Below are positions 20,951-31,327 of a DNA stretch of 34,127 nucleotides, piece after piece. Source of the DNA: Mastigamoeba balamuthi. Lineage: Eukaryota; Evosea; Mastigamoebida; Mastigamoebidae. A model generated the notes under the pieces. It was given only the letters and a program-made list of their open reading frames with translations, did not search any database and was not told the DNA's origin. Where the stretch lies: assembly GCA_902651635.1 (NCBI GenBank), contig CACRSC010000122.1, positions 1 to 34,127 on the forward strand. The letters run 5' to 3'. Position 1 is the stretch's first letter, and every line of letters begins with the position of its first letter. The translations under genes were made by a program, and so were the position numbers.

Positions 20951-21533
20951 CCGTGCTCCCCGTGCCAGGCCCCTGCTTCTACGGACCGCAGCTGTCGTCG
21001 CCCCCGCACGCAGGCCGCAACACTCGTTTCTCCTGTAGACGGGGCCTAGTGGCGAGCAGCCTCACCGGCAGTGCATTCACGCGACACCTGCCCGCAGGTG
21101 CGCGGCGAGAGCCCGGGCCGCCTGCGATCGCGAGAGTAGGGACACCAGGGGCGCACCCCAACGTGATACCAGCCTGCCGCCAGTCTCGCGCGTCGCCAGG
21201 ACCGTCCGCCCGAGTACCACCGTCCCGAGCCGCCTCTCTGGTGTACAGATTGCGCTCGCCTACACGGGGCTAGACGTGCTCCAGCTCCCCGGGGCTGGTC
21301 CTGGAAGTGCTGCCCTCTTTTCACGCAAACAGACAGTCGTCCATTGTCGCACACACGTAACCTTGTGGGCAACAGAACAGGTACTGCGCTTCGAGACAAT
21401 TCTTGTGCGGGCTATGGTCCACGCAATGTTGCCAAAAAGAGCTGACTGTCTGCACAGGCAACCAAGCTGATACCACTGCTCGCACACTTCCCGAGACTAA
21501 TTTCAATCGTTTGTTTCGCACGCACTGATCGAG

Positions 21534-24224
21534 TTATTTACCACCCTTGCTGTGCGCGAGGTCTGCGAGTGTCCGGCGCATCTCCGCGCTGTCGATGTCC
21601 GTCGGGGGCACGAGGCTGTGCGCCACGTCCCGTAGGAATGCCTCGTCGTGCAGCACGCGAGTGCGCGGGGTGACGCGCTCTGCCTCGGCAGCGGGGCTTT
21701 CCTCCTGCGTGCCCGCGTCTGCGAGGGACAACTGAAGGGCCAGCTGCATCGCCACCTCCTCTGAGATTCCCGGGGGCTGCATGCTCTCTCTGGCGGAACC
21801 AACCATCCCGGGAGCACCTGCAGGCGCGTCCTGTCGTGGCGGCTGTGCTACGCCCTGTCGAACGACGGTTGATGTCCAGGGATCTGGCGCACTGGCGCTC
21901 TCCAGGTCCACTACCCGCAGCGGTCGTCCGCTAGCCCGTGCAACAAGCGACTCGTCGTCCGTGATGCTATGGTAGCTGTCGCTGTCGGACGTCGAGGTCG
22001 CGTCCGTCAGTTCCGGTGGCTCCTCCTCGGTAGACCCCGCAGATGCCGCAGATCCCGCGGCTCTGGAAACTCCCGCGGCCTCAGTGGCCTGCGCGGGGCC
22101 TTCTTCGCCAGATGCGCGGTTGACCCTGAAGAACACTCCCTCCCCGGACCTGAACGCAGAGCCCGGTGTATGGTACTCCTCGTCGTCGTCGTCACCGTCG
22201 TCGTCGGACCAGGCGGACCCGACGAGGTTCTCGTCCGCCGGCTCGTCAGACTCGTAGTCATAGTCGTCGCCGCCGCCGTCCTCGTCGCTGAACTGGTCGT
22301 CCTCGTCGCCGTCCTCCTCCTCCTCCTCGATGTCGGGCACCCTGCTGTTCACCGACGGCGAGTCCTCGGCCTCCTCCCTGTCGGGGTCGGCGGGCGACGA
22401 CAGCGGGAGCAGCGCCGGCCTGCAGCGGTCGCCCCACTCGACCCAGCAGTCGTCGGGCGACTCGGTGCCGATGACGAAGACCCTCAGCTCCCTGCGCTGC
22501 GCCGCGAGCCAGTCGAGCTCGCCCTGCGCCCTGCGCGTGTGCACCATGTCGAGCCAGAGCATCCGCAGCGCCGCAAAGCTGCCGTCGGCAAAGACGGCGA
22601 GCTTGCGGCCCTTGACCTTGGGCACCGTGACGCACAGCGAGTGCAGCCGCGTGAAGTACGCCGACATCGACCTGAGCGCCGGCACGCTGAGCTCGTGGCC
22701 CAGCAGGTTGAGCTGCGTGAGCCCCGCCAGCCCGGGCCCGCTCCTCCACAGCGGGAACAGGTGCACGTGGTCAAACTCCGTCGTCAGCGAGAGCCGCTCG
22801 AGCCTCGCGCCCGCGAACCGCGCGATGCGCTGCGGCACGGCGTTGAGGAAGTCGCAGTACAGCACGTCGAGCGACCGCAGGCGCGGCAGCGACGCGAGCA
22901 TCAGCGACAGAGACGAGCCGCGGTCGAGGCTGAAGCCCGCCAGCGACAGCGACTCGACGCCCTGCGCGCTGTCGGTGATGGCGCCGATCGCGGCCGTGCA
23001 GGCGTCGGCGTCAACCGAGAGCCTCTCGAGCCGCGGCGAGCACAGCGCGCGGATGACCTCGGCGACCTGCTTGTCGACGCTGGGGTCCAGGACCTGCAGG
23101 TGCAGCGACCGCAGCTCTGCGGGCGGCTCCTCGAGCCCCTCGACGCTCGGCGTCCCGATGCTGCGGACGCGCAGCGTGCGGAGGCGCGGCAGCTGCGCGA
23201 GGAACGCGAGGTTCGACGTGCCCGGTAGCTCCGTGTGGAACACGGGCAGCACCCAGAGGTCCAGCGACGTGAGCGTCTCGGCGCAGGCCAGAGCGAAGAG
23301 ACCCGCGGTGGGCAGCGAGACGACTTCGACGCTGAGGCCCGCGACGCGCAGCGCGTGCAGCGCCTTGGCGGCGACGGCGTCGTCCGTGAGGCCGCCCCTG
23401 GCGCGCAGGCGGAGGCGCTCGAAGCAGGGCCGGTCCTCGTTGCCGCAGGCCCAGCCGGGCATCGCGGGCAGCAGGGCGCTGGTGGGAGAGCGGCCCTTGG
23501 AGAGGTCGACAATGTCCGACGCGCACATGTTGGCGAGCGAGAGCACGCGCAGGCGGCGCAGGGCGCTGACGCTGACGACGCTCGAGACGATCGAGGAGAA
23601 CTCGGGGCGCACAGAGGGCCCGCGCAGGGTCTCGAGCGCGGGCCACAGCGACACGATGGCCTGCGCCGCGGGCACCGAGTTCTCGACGTGGCCAAAGTTG
23701 AGGCCCTTCTCCAGCACCAGGTGCCGCACCGCCGGCGCCGCCCCCGCCAGGGCGCACGTGCCCGCCATGCCCACCTCGCGCGTGAGCCTCAGCCTCCGGA
23801 CGTACTGCGCGACAGGGCTCCTCGCCAGAGAGAACGCCTAGGAAACAACACCGCCACGACATTAAATTACAGCATCAGATTGGATTCCGGGCGCATTCAA
23901 TTGACTCGGGGCGCTGATTGCGGCGGGCCGGGGGGACACCTGCGAGCGGCTGGCGACGCGGATCTCCAGCGAGGACCAGATGAGGGGCGACGTGGAGACG
24001 CGGTTCCACCTGCGGCAGACGCGCCTGGCGCTGCAGACGTCCCTGGGCCCGAGGCAGGCGACGACGCAGAGCAGCGCCTCGTCGCCCACCTGCGACTCGA
24101 AGTCGAAGCGCGGCGCGGGGGCGTCGCTGGCTGGGGACGCCGCGGGCTGCTGGGCCGGGCGCGCGGCAGAGGCCGGGAGACGCCGGACAAAGTGCACGGG
24201 GCGGGCATGTCCCGCGCGGCGCAT
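21534..24224 (-). CDS. F-box and leucine-rich protein with C-terminal UIM
   Basis: Exons are complement(23940..24224) and complement(21534..23837), giving 862 aa. The 102-nt intron (GTGTCC...TTCCTAG) joins ASRSQ to AFSLARSPVAQYVRRLRL in frame. The F-box covers about 45-90 (VGDEALLCVVACLGPRDVCS, VCRRWNRVSTSPLIWSSLEI). Irregular leucine-rich repeats run from about 115 to 560 (for example LPRLRTLRVRS, LERLSVDAD, LPRLRSLDVLYCDF). A strongly acidic Asp/Glu region follows, then a ubiquitin-interacting motif at 786-804 (EEVAMQLALQLSLADAG fits Phi-x-x-Ala-x-x-x-Ser). F-box proteins recruit substrates to SCF ubiquitin ligases through Skp1; the LRRs would bind the substrate. A UIM on an F-box protein is less usual and may engage ubiquitylated partners. 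A TTTGGCGGGAA site and an AGATATT element lie just upstream. Confidence 0.8.
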
Positions 24225-24581
24225 GTTGGGCTTTGCGCGTTGATCTCAGATTCCCGCCAAAGATATTATTCCTGGCGCTCTGGTGCTATTCCGTGACATC
24301 ATGCTGGCTCTCGTACACAGAGGTTGTAGAGCAAACGACTGCCAATGACTTGTAGTTGTTGCTTTATGATGTGTCGTGCCATGCCGTGTCTTCTTGACAG
24401 AGGGAAGAAGTGCTCAACGGGCACACCCAACAGCTGCTCCATAAGCTCAAAGTTGTGGTAGGTGAGTCTTTTACACATGAACCAGGGGCACAAGGTGCCA
24501 AGGAGAAAGCGCAGCAGCCCTTTCCATTACGCGCGTCGTCGGCTTTGGTGGGGAGCTTCGGTGTGCCCTGTTTCGTGCTGA
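24225..24581 (-). promoter_or_regulatory. Upstream region of the F-box gene
   Basis: This 357-nt gap follows the trypsin-LNR stop. On the minus strand it has TTTGGCGGGAA (24251-24261), a good match to an E2F-type site, and AATATCT (24261-24267), both about 27-40 nt before the ATG. A 64-codon minus-strand ORF at 24299-24493 shows no recognisable motif. Confidence 0.4.
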
Positions 24582-27460
24582 CTAAGCCGTGGCGGCAACA
24601 AGAGCTAAGAGCGCAGAGCAGGCCGCAGTGCTCGCCACACTGGCTACGCTGGCTGTCGTCACTGTGCTCCTGGCGCTGCTGTGGTCTACGCGACTATCCA
24701 CACTGCTTGACGACACGGATACGTGACGGGAGCAGTCGCCACCGTCCCAGGAGCAGCTCGACGTGTTGCACTCTGAACAGGATCATGAGCATCGCGCGGA
24801 GTGAGATCTTGGTACGCACCCCAGTCGCAGTCGCCGTCGTGGATCCAGCTCTGAAGACAGAGAGGCGAGCACCCGACCAGGGACTGACAGTCCGGGGCGT
24901 CAAACCCGCACGCCGCGTTCATGCACGCCGGGTCGCACACGCCGTTGTGCTCGTGGATGACCGGGTAGCACCCCGGTGCACACTGCGGCGAGCTCAGGTC
25001 GAAGCAGTCGCCACCCTCGAACCCACACGACGCCTGTACGAGGGCAGTGCAGGCCACAGCCAGTGTTAATCCCAGGAAGGCCCAGTGGGATGGGATGAGG
25101 GAAATCGCTCCAGCGCACCGATAGGCATTCCCTCTGGCAGTAGCCGTCACCCGCCCACTTCTTGAGGCACGTATCGTCGTTGCAGTCTACCCTCCAGCAG
25201 TCGAAGTTGTCCCATTGGCAAGCACTGTTGAAGCAGGCCTCTTGGCACACGTTGTCTCCTACCTGAGAGCTGTTGCAGCCAGCGGAGCAAAAGGACCCTC
25301 CAACCACCTCGGCGCATGCGCCTCCGTCGTAATTGCAGCTCTCCTGAGTAGGAAGAGAGCGTGAGACAGGGAACAGCCTCGTCTGTGCTCTGTCGTACGG
25401 TGTAGCACGCAGGGTCGCAGACACTGTTGTTGATCATCGACAGGCTGCACCTGGCGGCACAGAAAACGCAGTCTCCGCCGTCCTGGAGGCACGCGGTCTG
25501 CAAAGGCAACGTGAGCAACGAATGGAGTCGAGGATGGGGCCCTTGTAGAAAAGAGAGCTCACAGTGTTGTACTTCAAGTTGCACCTCCCGTCGCCCAGGA
25601 TCTCGTAGGGGGCTTTGCAGTGCGCGTACTTTGCACAATCTCCGCCGTCGAAGTTGCACTCCTTGACGTTGCACTCCGGGTCGCACACACCGTTGTGCGG
25701 AGCGTCCCTGGCGCAGTTGAGGGCACAACTATCGTTGTAGGCAGAGCAGTCTCCTCCGTCGTAGCTGCAATTTGCCTGCACAATTGGCAACGCTCGTAAG
25801 GTACCATGGGAGTGGTGCGTGACCTACGTTGAAGCACTCGGGGTCGCAGTGGTTATCGCCCACAAGGGGGGAGGGACACGAGGGGTCGCAGAAGGTGCTT
25901 CTGCAGTCGCCGCCGTCGAACTGGCACCCCTCCTGAGCATTGCGGGGCTGAGAATGGACAACAGAGAACAACGCCAACGGAGGCGGGACGAACGATGAGG
26001 CAGTTGGGGTCGCAGACGCCGTTGTGGATCATGGAGGTAAGACACCGCTCGGCGCAGATCCCGTGGCAGAAATAGTTGTCGAGCCCGCAGTCGTTTGTGA
26101 CGCACTCCACGTCGCACTTGTTGTTCGCGAGCATCTCAACCGAGCACCCCTCACTGCAGTTGTCACTGCAGTCGTCGCCATCCCAGTTACACTCCTCCGA
26201 GTAGCATAGCATGTTACAGAAGCCGTTGCCAATTTGCCTGCACGTCCAGAACAGTAACATCAATTGAATATGACATCAGAAATTCCAGATTCGGGAGCAG
26301 TCTCACTTTGTGGGGCATCCGCAGACCCTAGTACCGTTATCGACGCGGGCCATGGTGCTGTCGATCCACCCGCGGAACTCGCTAATCCGGGTGTAGACCC
26401 CAGGGGACCCGTGCCTCGCGCACCCGAGCCCGAAACTCGTGATCCCCACCTGCACCGCAGACCCATCCTCCCCGAAGTGCACCAGGGGCCCTCCGCTGTC
26501 GCCCTGGCACGTATCCCTGCCGCCCTCGTTGAACCCCGTGCACAGCGCTGGCAGGCACCTGATAAGCGATATGTTCGAGAAAACATGGGGAAGGTGCGTA
26601 CTCGAGTCGTAGATGTCCGTCCAGTTGTTGAGCCTCCTGCACTCCTGGTGCGAGACGATTGGCATCTTGGTCTCCATCAGGGACGGGGGCACCACTCCGG
26701 ACTCGTAGACGTGGCCCCAACCGATACCCCACACCTTGGCCCCAGCCCTGCGTTGAAGAGTTCCGGGTCTGTGTCAGATCCCCACACCACCTTGTCTTTC
26801 TCCCCGCCCCCCCACCCAGAGAACCACATCCGCGAGGGGCGAGGAAACGTACGGCAGGTCGGGGTAGTCGGCAGTGGCGATCTTCGCCAGACGCACACCC
26901 GTGATGGAAGTGGCCAGCTTGATCAGCGCGACATCATCTGTACGAGGAGAGGGTGAGGGAATCGGACTACGCAGGTGGGCGCCGAGGCTGGGCAACGAAC
27001 TGTGAAGCGTGTCCAGGTCGAAGTCGGGGTGCGGGATGGACCGCACCACCTCGCTCCTGTGCCCCGTAGACGTTATGAGGGGCGTTAGGGTGCCTGCTGC
27101 CACGAAGTTGCCCGGCGGGTAGCCCTGGGCCAGCTTGGTGGCCCCGGGGTCGACGCAGTGGCCAGCCGTCAGCACCCACGTCGGCGCGATCAGGGCGCCC
27201 CCACACCTCGAGATGGTCTGTGCGTTGATCGGCGATACCCACAGGAGGGCTGTGGGTGGAGGGTGTCAGGACAGCCAGCGAAGAGGCGCAGGGAACTGCG
27301 TGCAGGTCATCCACGGGTACTTGTTGACGCTGGCCACGGGGTTTCCGTTGACGATGCGCTGCGAGAGCCGCTCGGGGTCGCGCGCACTGATGGCCTCCAG
27401 GGAGGTGGCCGCTGCTACGCAGGCGATGGCCAGAAGAACCTCGACTTTGATCCACTGCAT
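24582..27460 (-). CDS. Secreted trypsin fused to eleven Lin-12/Notch repeats, GPI-like tail
   Basis: Twelve exons, complement: 27304..27460, 27001..27249, 26853..26937, 26602..26747, 26307..26547, 25994..26237, 25828..25932, 25563..25775, 25399..25497, 25119..25343, 24820..25033, 24582..24772: 722 aa, every join phase-consistent. A signal peptide (VEVLLAIACVAAATS) and short pro-region precede the activation site QR|IVNG. The S1A catalytic triad is complete: TAGHC (His83), NDVALIKL (Asp137), GDSGGP (Ser231). Asp225, six residues before the serine, predicts cleavage after Arg/Lys. Residues about 293-665 hold roughly eleven LNR modules of the form GVCDPxCNxxxCxFDGGDC, which fold around calcium. 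The C-terminus is Ser/Thr-rich then hydrophobic (ACSALLALVAATA), as in GPI-anchored proteins. LNRs occur in Notch and PAPP-A; a fusion to trypsin is not an arrangement I know. Intron 1 is GC-AG. Confidence 0.85.
27250..27303 (-). other. GC-AG intron in the trypsin gene
   Basis: This 54-nt intron has donor T|GCACGC and acceptor CCACAG. Splicing gives YPWMTSLLWVSPI, the expected trypsin strand after the IVNG start. No GT in the interval gives the correct phase, and reading through meets a stop. The donor hexamer equals that of the intron at 12719. Confidence 0.7.
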
Positions 27461-28259
27461 GTGTGGTCGCCAGGAGGGGTGTATTGGCTTGTTCTGGGGT
27501 GTGGATGCGGTCTAGTTGTGAATAACGGTGTGGATTGCTACTGCATTGTACAGACCCTGGCGTTGTCCCGGAGAGTTCGCGGAAAGATGAAGCTTCTTTC
27601 CAGCTTCTTTCCAGGGCCTGCTCCGGCCTTGTCTGTGACTCATTCCCTGGATTTCTCCCCGTTCGGCCGATCACTCTTCCAGGAAGCCCACCCACTGAAC
27701 CCAGGTATTTACGCCCAGCTAAACGTGCTTGAGTAGTCAGTACTGTCTCGCATGCATCGCAGATGTAATGAACCAGACTGGACCACGACTGCGGTCACGA
27801 AGTTGTTACTCAATCAGTGTCAGTTGTCACTCAATGATACTGTTGTGGTCGCTGGAAACGATGTCGGCGTGAGCGAGGCACTGAAACGAGTTCCAGATCC
27901 GTCAATGATGACGGGCCGGGAAGCAGAAGCTTCCGACGTTTCTGGGTTCAGTACTTAGTGCACACCAGAAAGCCAGTCAGGCAGCAGGGTTTGGTGAGGT
28001 TCTCTGCTGGCGGCGATGGTTCACCATGTCAGGTCTCAGCTTGAAACCTCCGACTGGACCTCGTCCCTCCGCAGCGGGGTGATAACCACACCACACTTCG
28101 ATCGAATGCTCGATTATCGATCATAATCCTCGCTTCTCGCGGTAGCGGGGAGTTTGCTACCACTACTGTGCACTACAACTAGAGAGTAGGCCTACGTTGG
28201 AGTATAGGCAATCGCTGGGCACCAAACGATATGCAATGCAATTGAATGCGCTTGCACGC
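27461..28259. other. Spacer, nothing recognised
   Basis: This is about 800 nt of moderate GC between two minus-strand genes. Short palindromic AT-rich pieces occur (for example around CGATTATCGATC near 28111), but I see no gene, RNA gene or repeat I can name. The trypsin promoter should lie in the left half. Confidence 0.45.
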
Positions 28260-29032
28260 TCAGCAGCACCAGAACAGGCCGAAGATGACGAACTGGAGGG
28301 CAACGATGCCGAGCCCAACGAGGAAGCCGTACGAGACCTCTCTCTTGATCTCGTACTTGAAGTGCCTGCGCAGCGCGTGCACGTCCGTCATCCCCTTGCC
28401 GCTCTCGGACCACACGTTGACCTGGTACAGCAGCGACCCGTGCGGCCCCCCTACCACAAACGACGCAATCCTCCCCGGAACCAGTGGCCCCTGGCCAATC
28501 AAATTAGCGCGCGCGAGTCAATTAGTCGAGAGTCAATTCAGTACAGCAATTGAATTGAGGGTCGCACCTCGACCTCGTCGTCGTCGTCCCACTCGGCGGG
28601 GTCGACGTCCTGGGCGGGCACGTGGAGCAGGTACCTGCTGCCGACCGTCGCGGTGAAGACACTGCCCGTGGGCCTGACGGCCGCGAGGTGCCCGTCGGCG
28701 AGCCACATGACGTCAGTGCCGACGGGCACCGCCAGCCACCACGTCACGGCAGCCACGACGCTGACCACCAGCGACCGCACCACCATGGACCGGGTCGAGA
28801 CGCGGCCGCAGCATCCGCGGCGGCGTGGCGCGGGGGACGACGACGACGGCGGCAGCGATGACGTGGACGACGCGCGCGAGGCGTCGGTCGAGGCGGAGCC
28901 CTCGGGGGTGCGCACGGGGCGGCCCGTGATGGTGGCGATGCGCGACTCGGCGCCCTCCATGACGCGGCGGCGGCGGCGCTCAGCGCGCAGCGCCTCTGCG
29001 TCCATCGGTGCCTCGGTGTTTGCCTGCGCCAT
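28260..29032 (-). CDS. Two-helix membrane protein with GET2/CAML-like N-terminus
   Basis: Exons are complement(28568..29032) and complement(28260..28490), giving 231 aa; the 77-nt intron has donor GTGCGA and acceptor GGCCAG. The N-terminus (AERRRRRVMEGAESRIATIT, about 17-36) matches the basic RRRK...R(I/L)xxI pattern that in Get2/CAML binds the Get3/TRC40 ATPase. A Ser-rich linker leads to helix 1 (VVRSLVVSVVAAVTWWLAV, about 82-100), a domain of about 100 residues with an acidic loop, and a C-terminal helix (YGFLVGLGIVALQFVIFGLF) ending WCC. Get2/CAML normally have three helices and no such central domain, so the match rests on the N-terminus only. The last helix could also make it tail-anchored. 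Function is unassigned. It shares a 113-nt promoter with POP4. Confidence 0.6.
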
Positions 29033-29145
29033 TTGCCTGCGTGGTCAGGATTTTGACCCCCGCTAAGAATCTTGCGGCAGAGATATTTCCTCTGCGTTGA
29101 TTCTGTTTGGTCTCTTGGTGAGGTCAGGTGTGTCCCGCGCCCGCG
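29033..29145. promoter_or_regulatory. 113-nt bidirectional promoter
   Basis: The ATGs of the membrane protein (minus) and POP4 (plus) are 113 nt apart. In the middle lies GGCAGAGATATTT (29076-29088), flanked as an inverted repeat (GCAGAG and CTCTGC around ATATTTC). The same 13-mer occurs upstream of the sphingosine kinase gene. Confidence 0.55.
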
Positions 29146-30303
29146 ATGGAGGACCAGGAGGAGGCGCCGCTCTCGCGCAGGCAGATCGCCGCGATGGCGG
29201 AGCGCGCCGGCGTGATGACGGCCGCGCGGAAGCGGAAGCTAGAGCAGCACTCGCTGATCCACTCGCGGCTGCCCCAGGCCATCACCGACACCTTCCCCCG
29301 CAGCGCCCGCGTCTGCTGCCCTCTCTCCCGCCCACGGGGGGCCCGGAACCGACAGACGCGCGCTGCTCTGCTCCCGCACAGCTCGGGGAGGGCGAGACGG
29401 ACGGCAAGTACGTGGAGCAGTGGGCGGCGGACGTCATCGCGTCGGGGTCGGTCAAGACGACGCGCAAGGACGCGAAGCTCCGCGCGGCCAAGGGCATCCA
29501 GCAGCAGGCGAGCAGCACCGCCTCCCCCGCCCCATCCGCAGTTCGAGCAGTGCCTAACCAGTGCACCCCTGCAGTCGGTGTTCCTGAGCAACATGAAGGA
29601 GTCGCAGACGCAGGAGAGGAAGCGGGCGGCGAGGCGCAAGGCCCTGGGTACCATTCTGCCAGCGCTCCACTGTTGTGAGGGGGGGGGAACCAAAGGGGCT
29701 TTCGAGGGTCTCCTGTGGCGGTTGCTGAGACTCGAGTGCGCACTCTAGGGTCGGTCAAGCGGGGGATGAAGGCCGTGCCGCTGCCCAAGGACGCGAGGTC
29801 GTTTGAGCAGTACGAGCCGCTGCACCGCCTGTGGTTCGAGTACATCACGGGCCTCGTCGCCAAGGAGTGCGCCCCCGCCTCTTCCTCCCTGACCCGGGGC
29901 CTCTGTCTCACCTCTTGCGCCGCAGCTGCACACCCGAGGGCGTGCAGAACAAGCTGTTCCTGGCAGACTGGCATGGCGCGATGCTCAAAGGTGCGTTGCG
30001 GGACAGGAAGCCTCGAGTCTTGCAGCAAACACACTCATCTTCCTGCAGTTGTGCGCTCGCGCTCTCCGACGTACGTGGGGGTCGAGGGCATTGTGGTGCA
30101 GGAGACGGCCACGACGTTCAGGATCGTCACGCCTCTCAACAGACTTATCAGTAAGACACGCTCTCATCTGCCAGCATCCTCTGGCTGACCTGGGTCCAGT
30201 GGTCCCCAAGGAGCCATGCGAGTTCGAGTGCAAGGTCGGGCAGTGGCGCGTAACTCTGCGCGGGAGCCAGCTCCTGCAGCGCCCGGCCGAGAGGAAGCTC
30301 TGA
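29146..30303 (+). CDS. POP4: RNase P/MRP subunit Pop4 (Rpp29)
   Basis: Exons are 29146..29310, 29382..29507, 29575..29647, 29749..29866, 29926..29990, 30049..30150 and 30200..30303, giving 250 aa; introns are 71, 67, 101, 59, 58 and 49 nt. The C-terminal half is clearly Rpp29: PLHRLWFEYITGLV, KLFLADWHGAMLKV, SPTYVGVEGIVVQET, TTFRIVTPLNRLIMVPKEPC, and WRVTLRGSQLLQRPAERKL. This Sm-like barrel is a core protein of RNase P and RNase MRP, acting in tRNA 5' and rRNA processing in the nucleus. The N-terminal half is basic and variable (KRAARRKALGS). The third exon join is ambiguous: either a 67-nt GC-AG intron (CAG|GCGAGC, 29508-29574) or a 34-nt GT-AG intron (29541-29574), which would add 11 residues. 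Both keep frame. Confidence 0.88.
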
Positions 30304-30397
30304 GTGGCACCAGTCTCGACAGCAGAGACAGCAAACAACCACGGAATCCCCAACGCGCAACCACGCCATTGCTTCGTGCCATGATGGGGCGCGGCGA

Positions 30398-31327
30398 TCA
30401 CAGGGTGACGTACAGGCTGTCGTCGTAGTCGGGCCACTCCTTCCTCCAGTACCCGCACTGGTTGGCGACAAAGACGATGCCGCCCCTGCGCCACTCGCCG
30501 CACTCGTGCGTGTGCCCGAACATCCACGCACGGACGGCGGACCAGTCGACGGCCCTCTCGGAGCAGAGGTCGGCCTCGAGCTCGCGCGACTCGAAGCAGC
30601 AGCGGAGCCTCTCGTCGCGCACGCACGCGGGGCCCGCGACGCCCCAAATGGGCGAGTAGTGCGTCACGACTACGAGGCTCCTGCCATCGTCCCTGGCCCT
30701 GCGGGCCTCTTGCCGTATCCACGACATGCTCGCGTCGTACTCGGCGTTTGTATCTTCGACAGCCAGCGGCTCCCCGGGGGCCCTGAAGGCGCGCCTGTAG
30801 ACGTTGGCGCCGCGTTGGACGCTGCTTGCGTGCTCGGCGGGTACGCGAGTCCAGAGCGTCGCCCCCACAACCCGCGTGCGCTCGTCGACGTCGAAGGCGC
30901 GCATCCCGCGACGCAGGCGAGTGACGTTGGGCAGCCCGCTGCACGTGCGGTCGATGGCGTCGTCGGCGTTCTGCAGAGTGGCCCCGTAGTACTCGTGGTT
31001 GCCCGCGACCACGAAGACGCGCTCGAACGCAGCGGACGCACGGGCGAGGAACGACCCGAAAAGGCCCAGGAGACGCTCGGAGCACACGGGGCTGATGTCG
31101 CCAGCGACCGCGAGGTAACGGGCCCGTGGCGTGATGGGAAACGGAACGCTGCCGTCGGGATCTGCGGGCCAGGCGTCGATGTGCAGGTCGCTGGCCAGCT
31201 GTATGCCGTGCGCACGGACCGAGTCCGAAGGAGCACGCGGGACGTCGAGACCGTGCAGGGCGCGGTACAGGAAGGCGAGGCGGTGACGCTCCCCTTCGAA
31301 CCTGAGATTGCGCTGAACGGACATCAC
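30398..31327 (-). CDS. Calcineurin-like metallophosphoesterase, single exon
   Basis: This is an uninterrupted frame of 309 aa, the only complete recognisable gene here without an intron. The metal-binding motifs appear in family order: SDLHID (DxH), VAGDI (GD), VVAGNHEYYG (GNHE), VVTHYSP (H) and FGHTHECG (GHxH). The family hydrolyses phosphomono- or diesters with a two-metal centre. There is no signal peptide or membrane segment, so it should be cytosolic; the substrate cannot be predicted. The start could be either of two adjacent ATGs (MMSV). Its 3' end lies 94 nt from the convergent POP4 stop, and its 5' end is 88 nt from the divergent hydrolase. Confidence 0.85.
   Translation of the reverse strand: MMSVQRNLRFEGERHRLAFLYRALHGLDVPRAPSDSVRAHGIQLASDLHIDAWPADPDGSVPFPITPRARYLAVAGDISPVCSERLLGLFGSFLARASAAFERVFVVAGNHEYYGATLQNADDAIDRTCSGLPNVTRLRRGMRAFDVDERTRVVGATLWTRVPAEHASSVQRGANVYRRAFRAPGEPLAVEDTNAEYDASMSWIRQEARRARDDGRSLVVVTHYSPIWGVAGPACVRDERLRCCFESRELEADLCSERAVDWSAVRAWMFGHTHECGEWRRGGIVFVANQCGYWRKEWPDYDDSLYVTL

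Larger units (their letters stand above)
20304..21533. other. Repeat-rich spacer, no convincing gene
   Basis: This is a 1.2-kb gap between the TSP3-TBC start (minus) and the F-box gene stop (minus). It holds a C-rich segment with two imperfect copies of a unit of about 161 bp, a 43-C run, and a small Cys-rich minus-strand ORF (21321-21521). TATCTCCGAGATC on the minus strand near 20383-20395 may be part of the TSP3-TBC promoter. Confidence 0.5.

Noticed and set aside
21969-23841. Long plus-strand ORFs of 419 and 503 codons opposite the F-box gene
   Set aside because: They are mirror frames of GC-rich leucine-rich repeats. The minus strand has the F-box, LRRs, acidic region and UIM in one frame.
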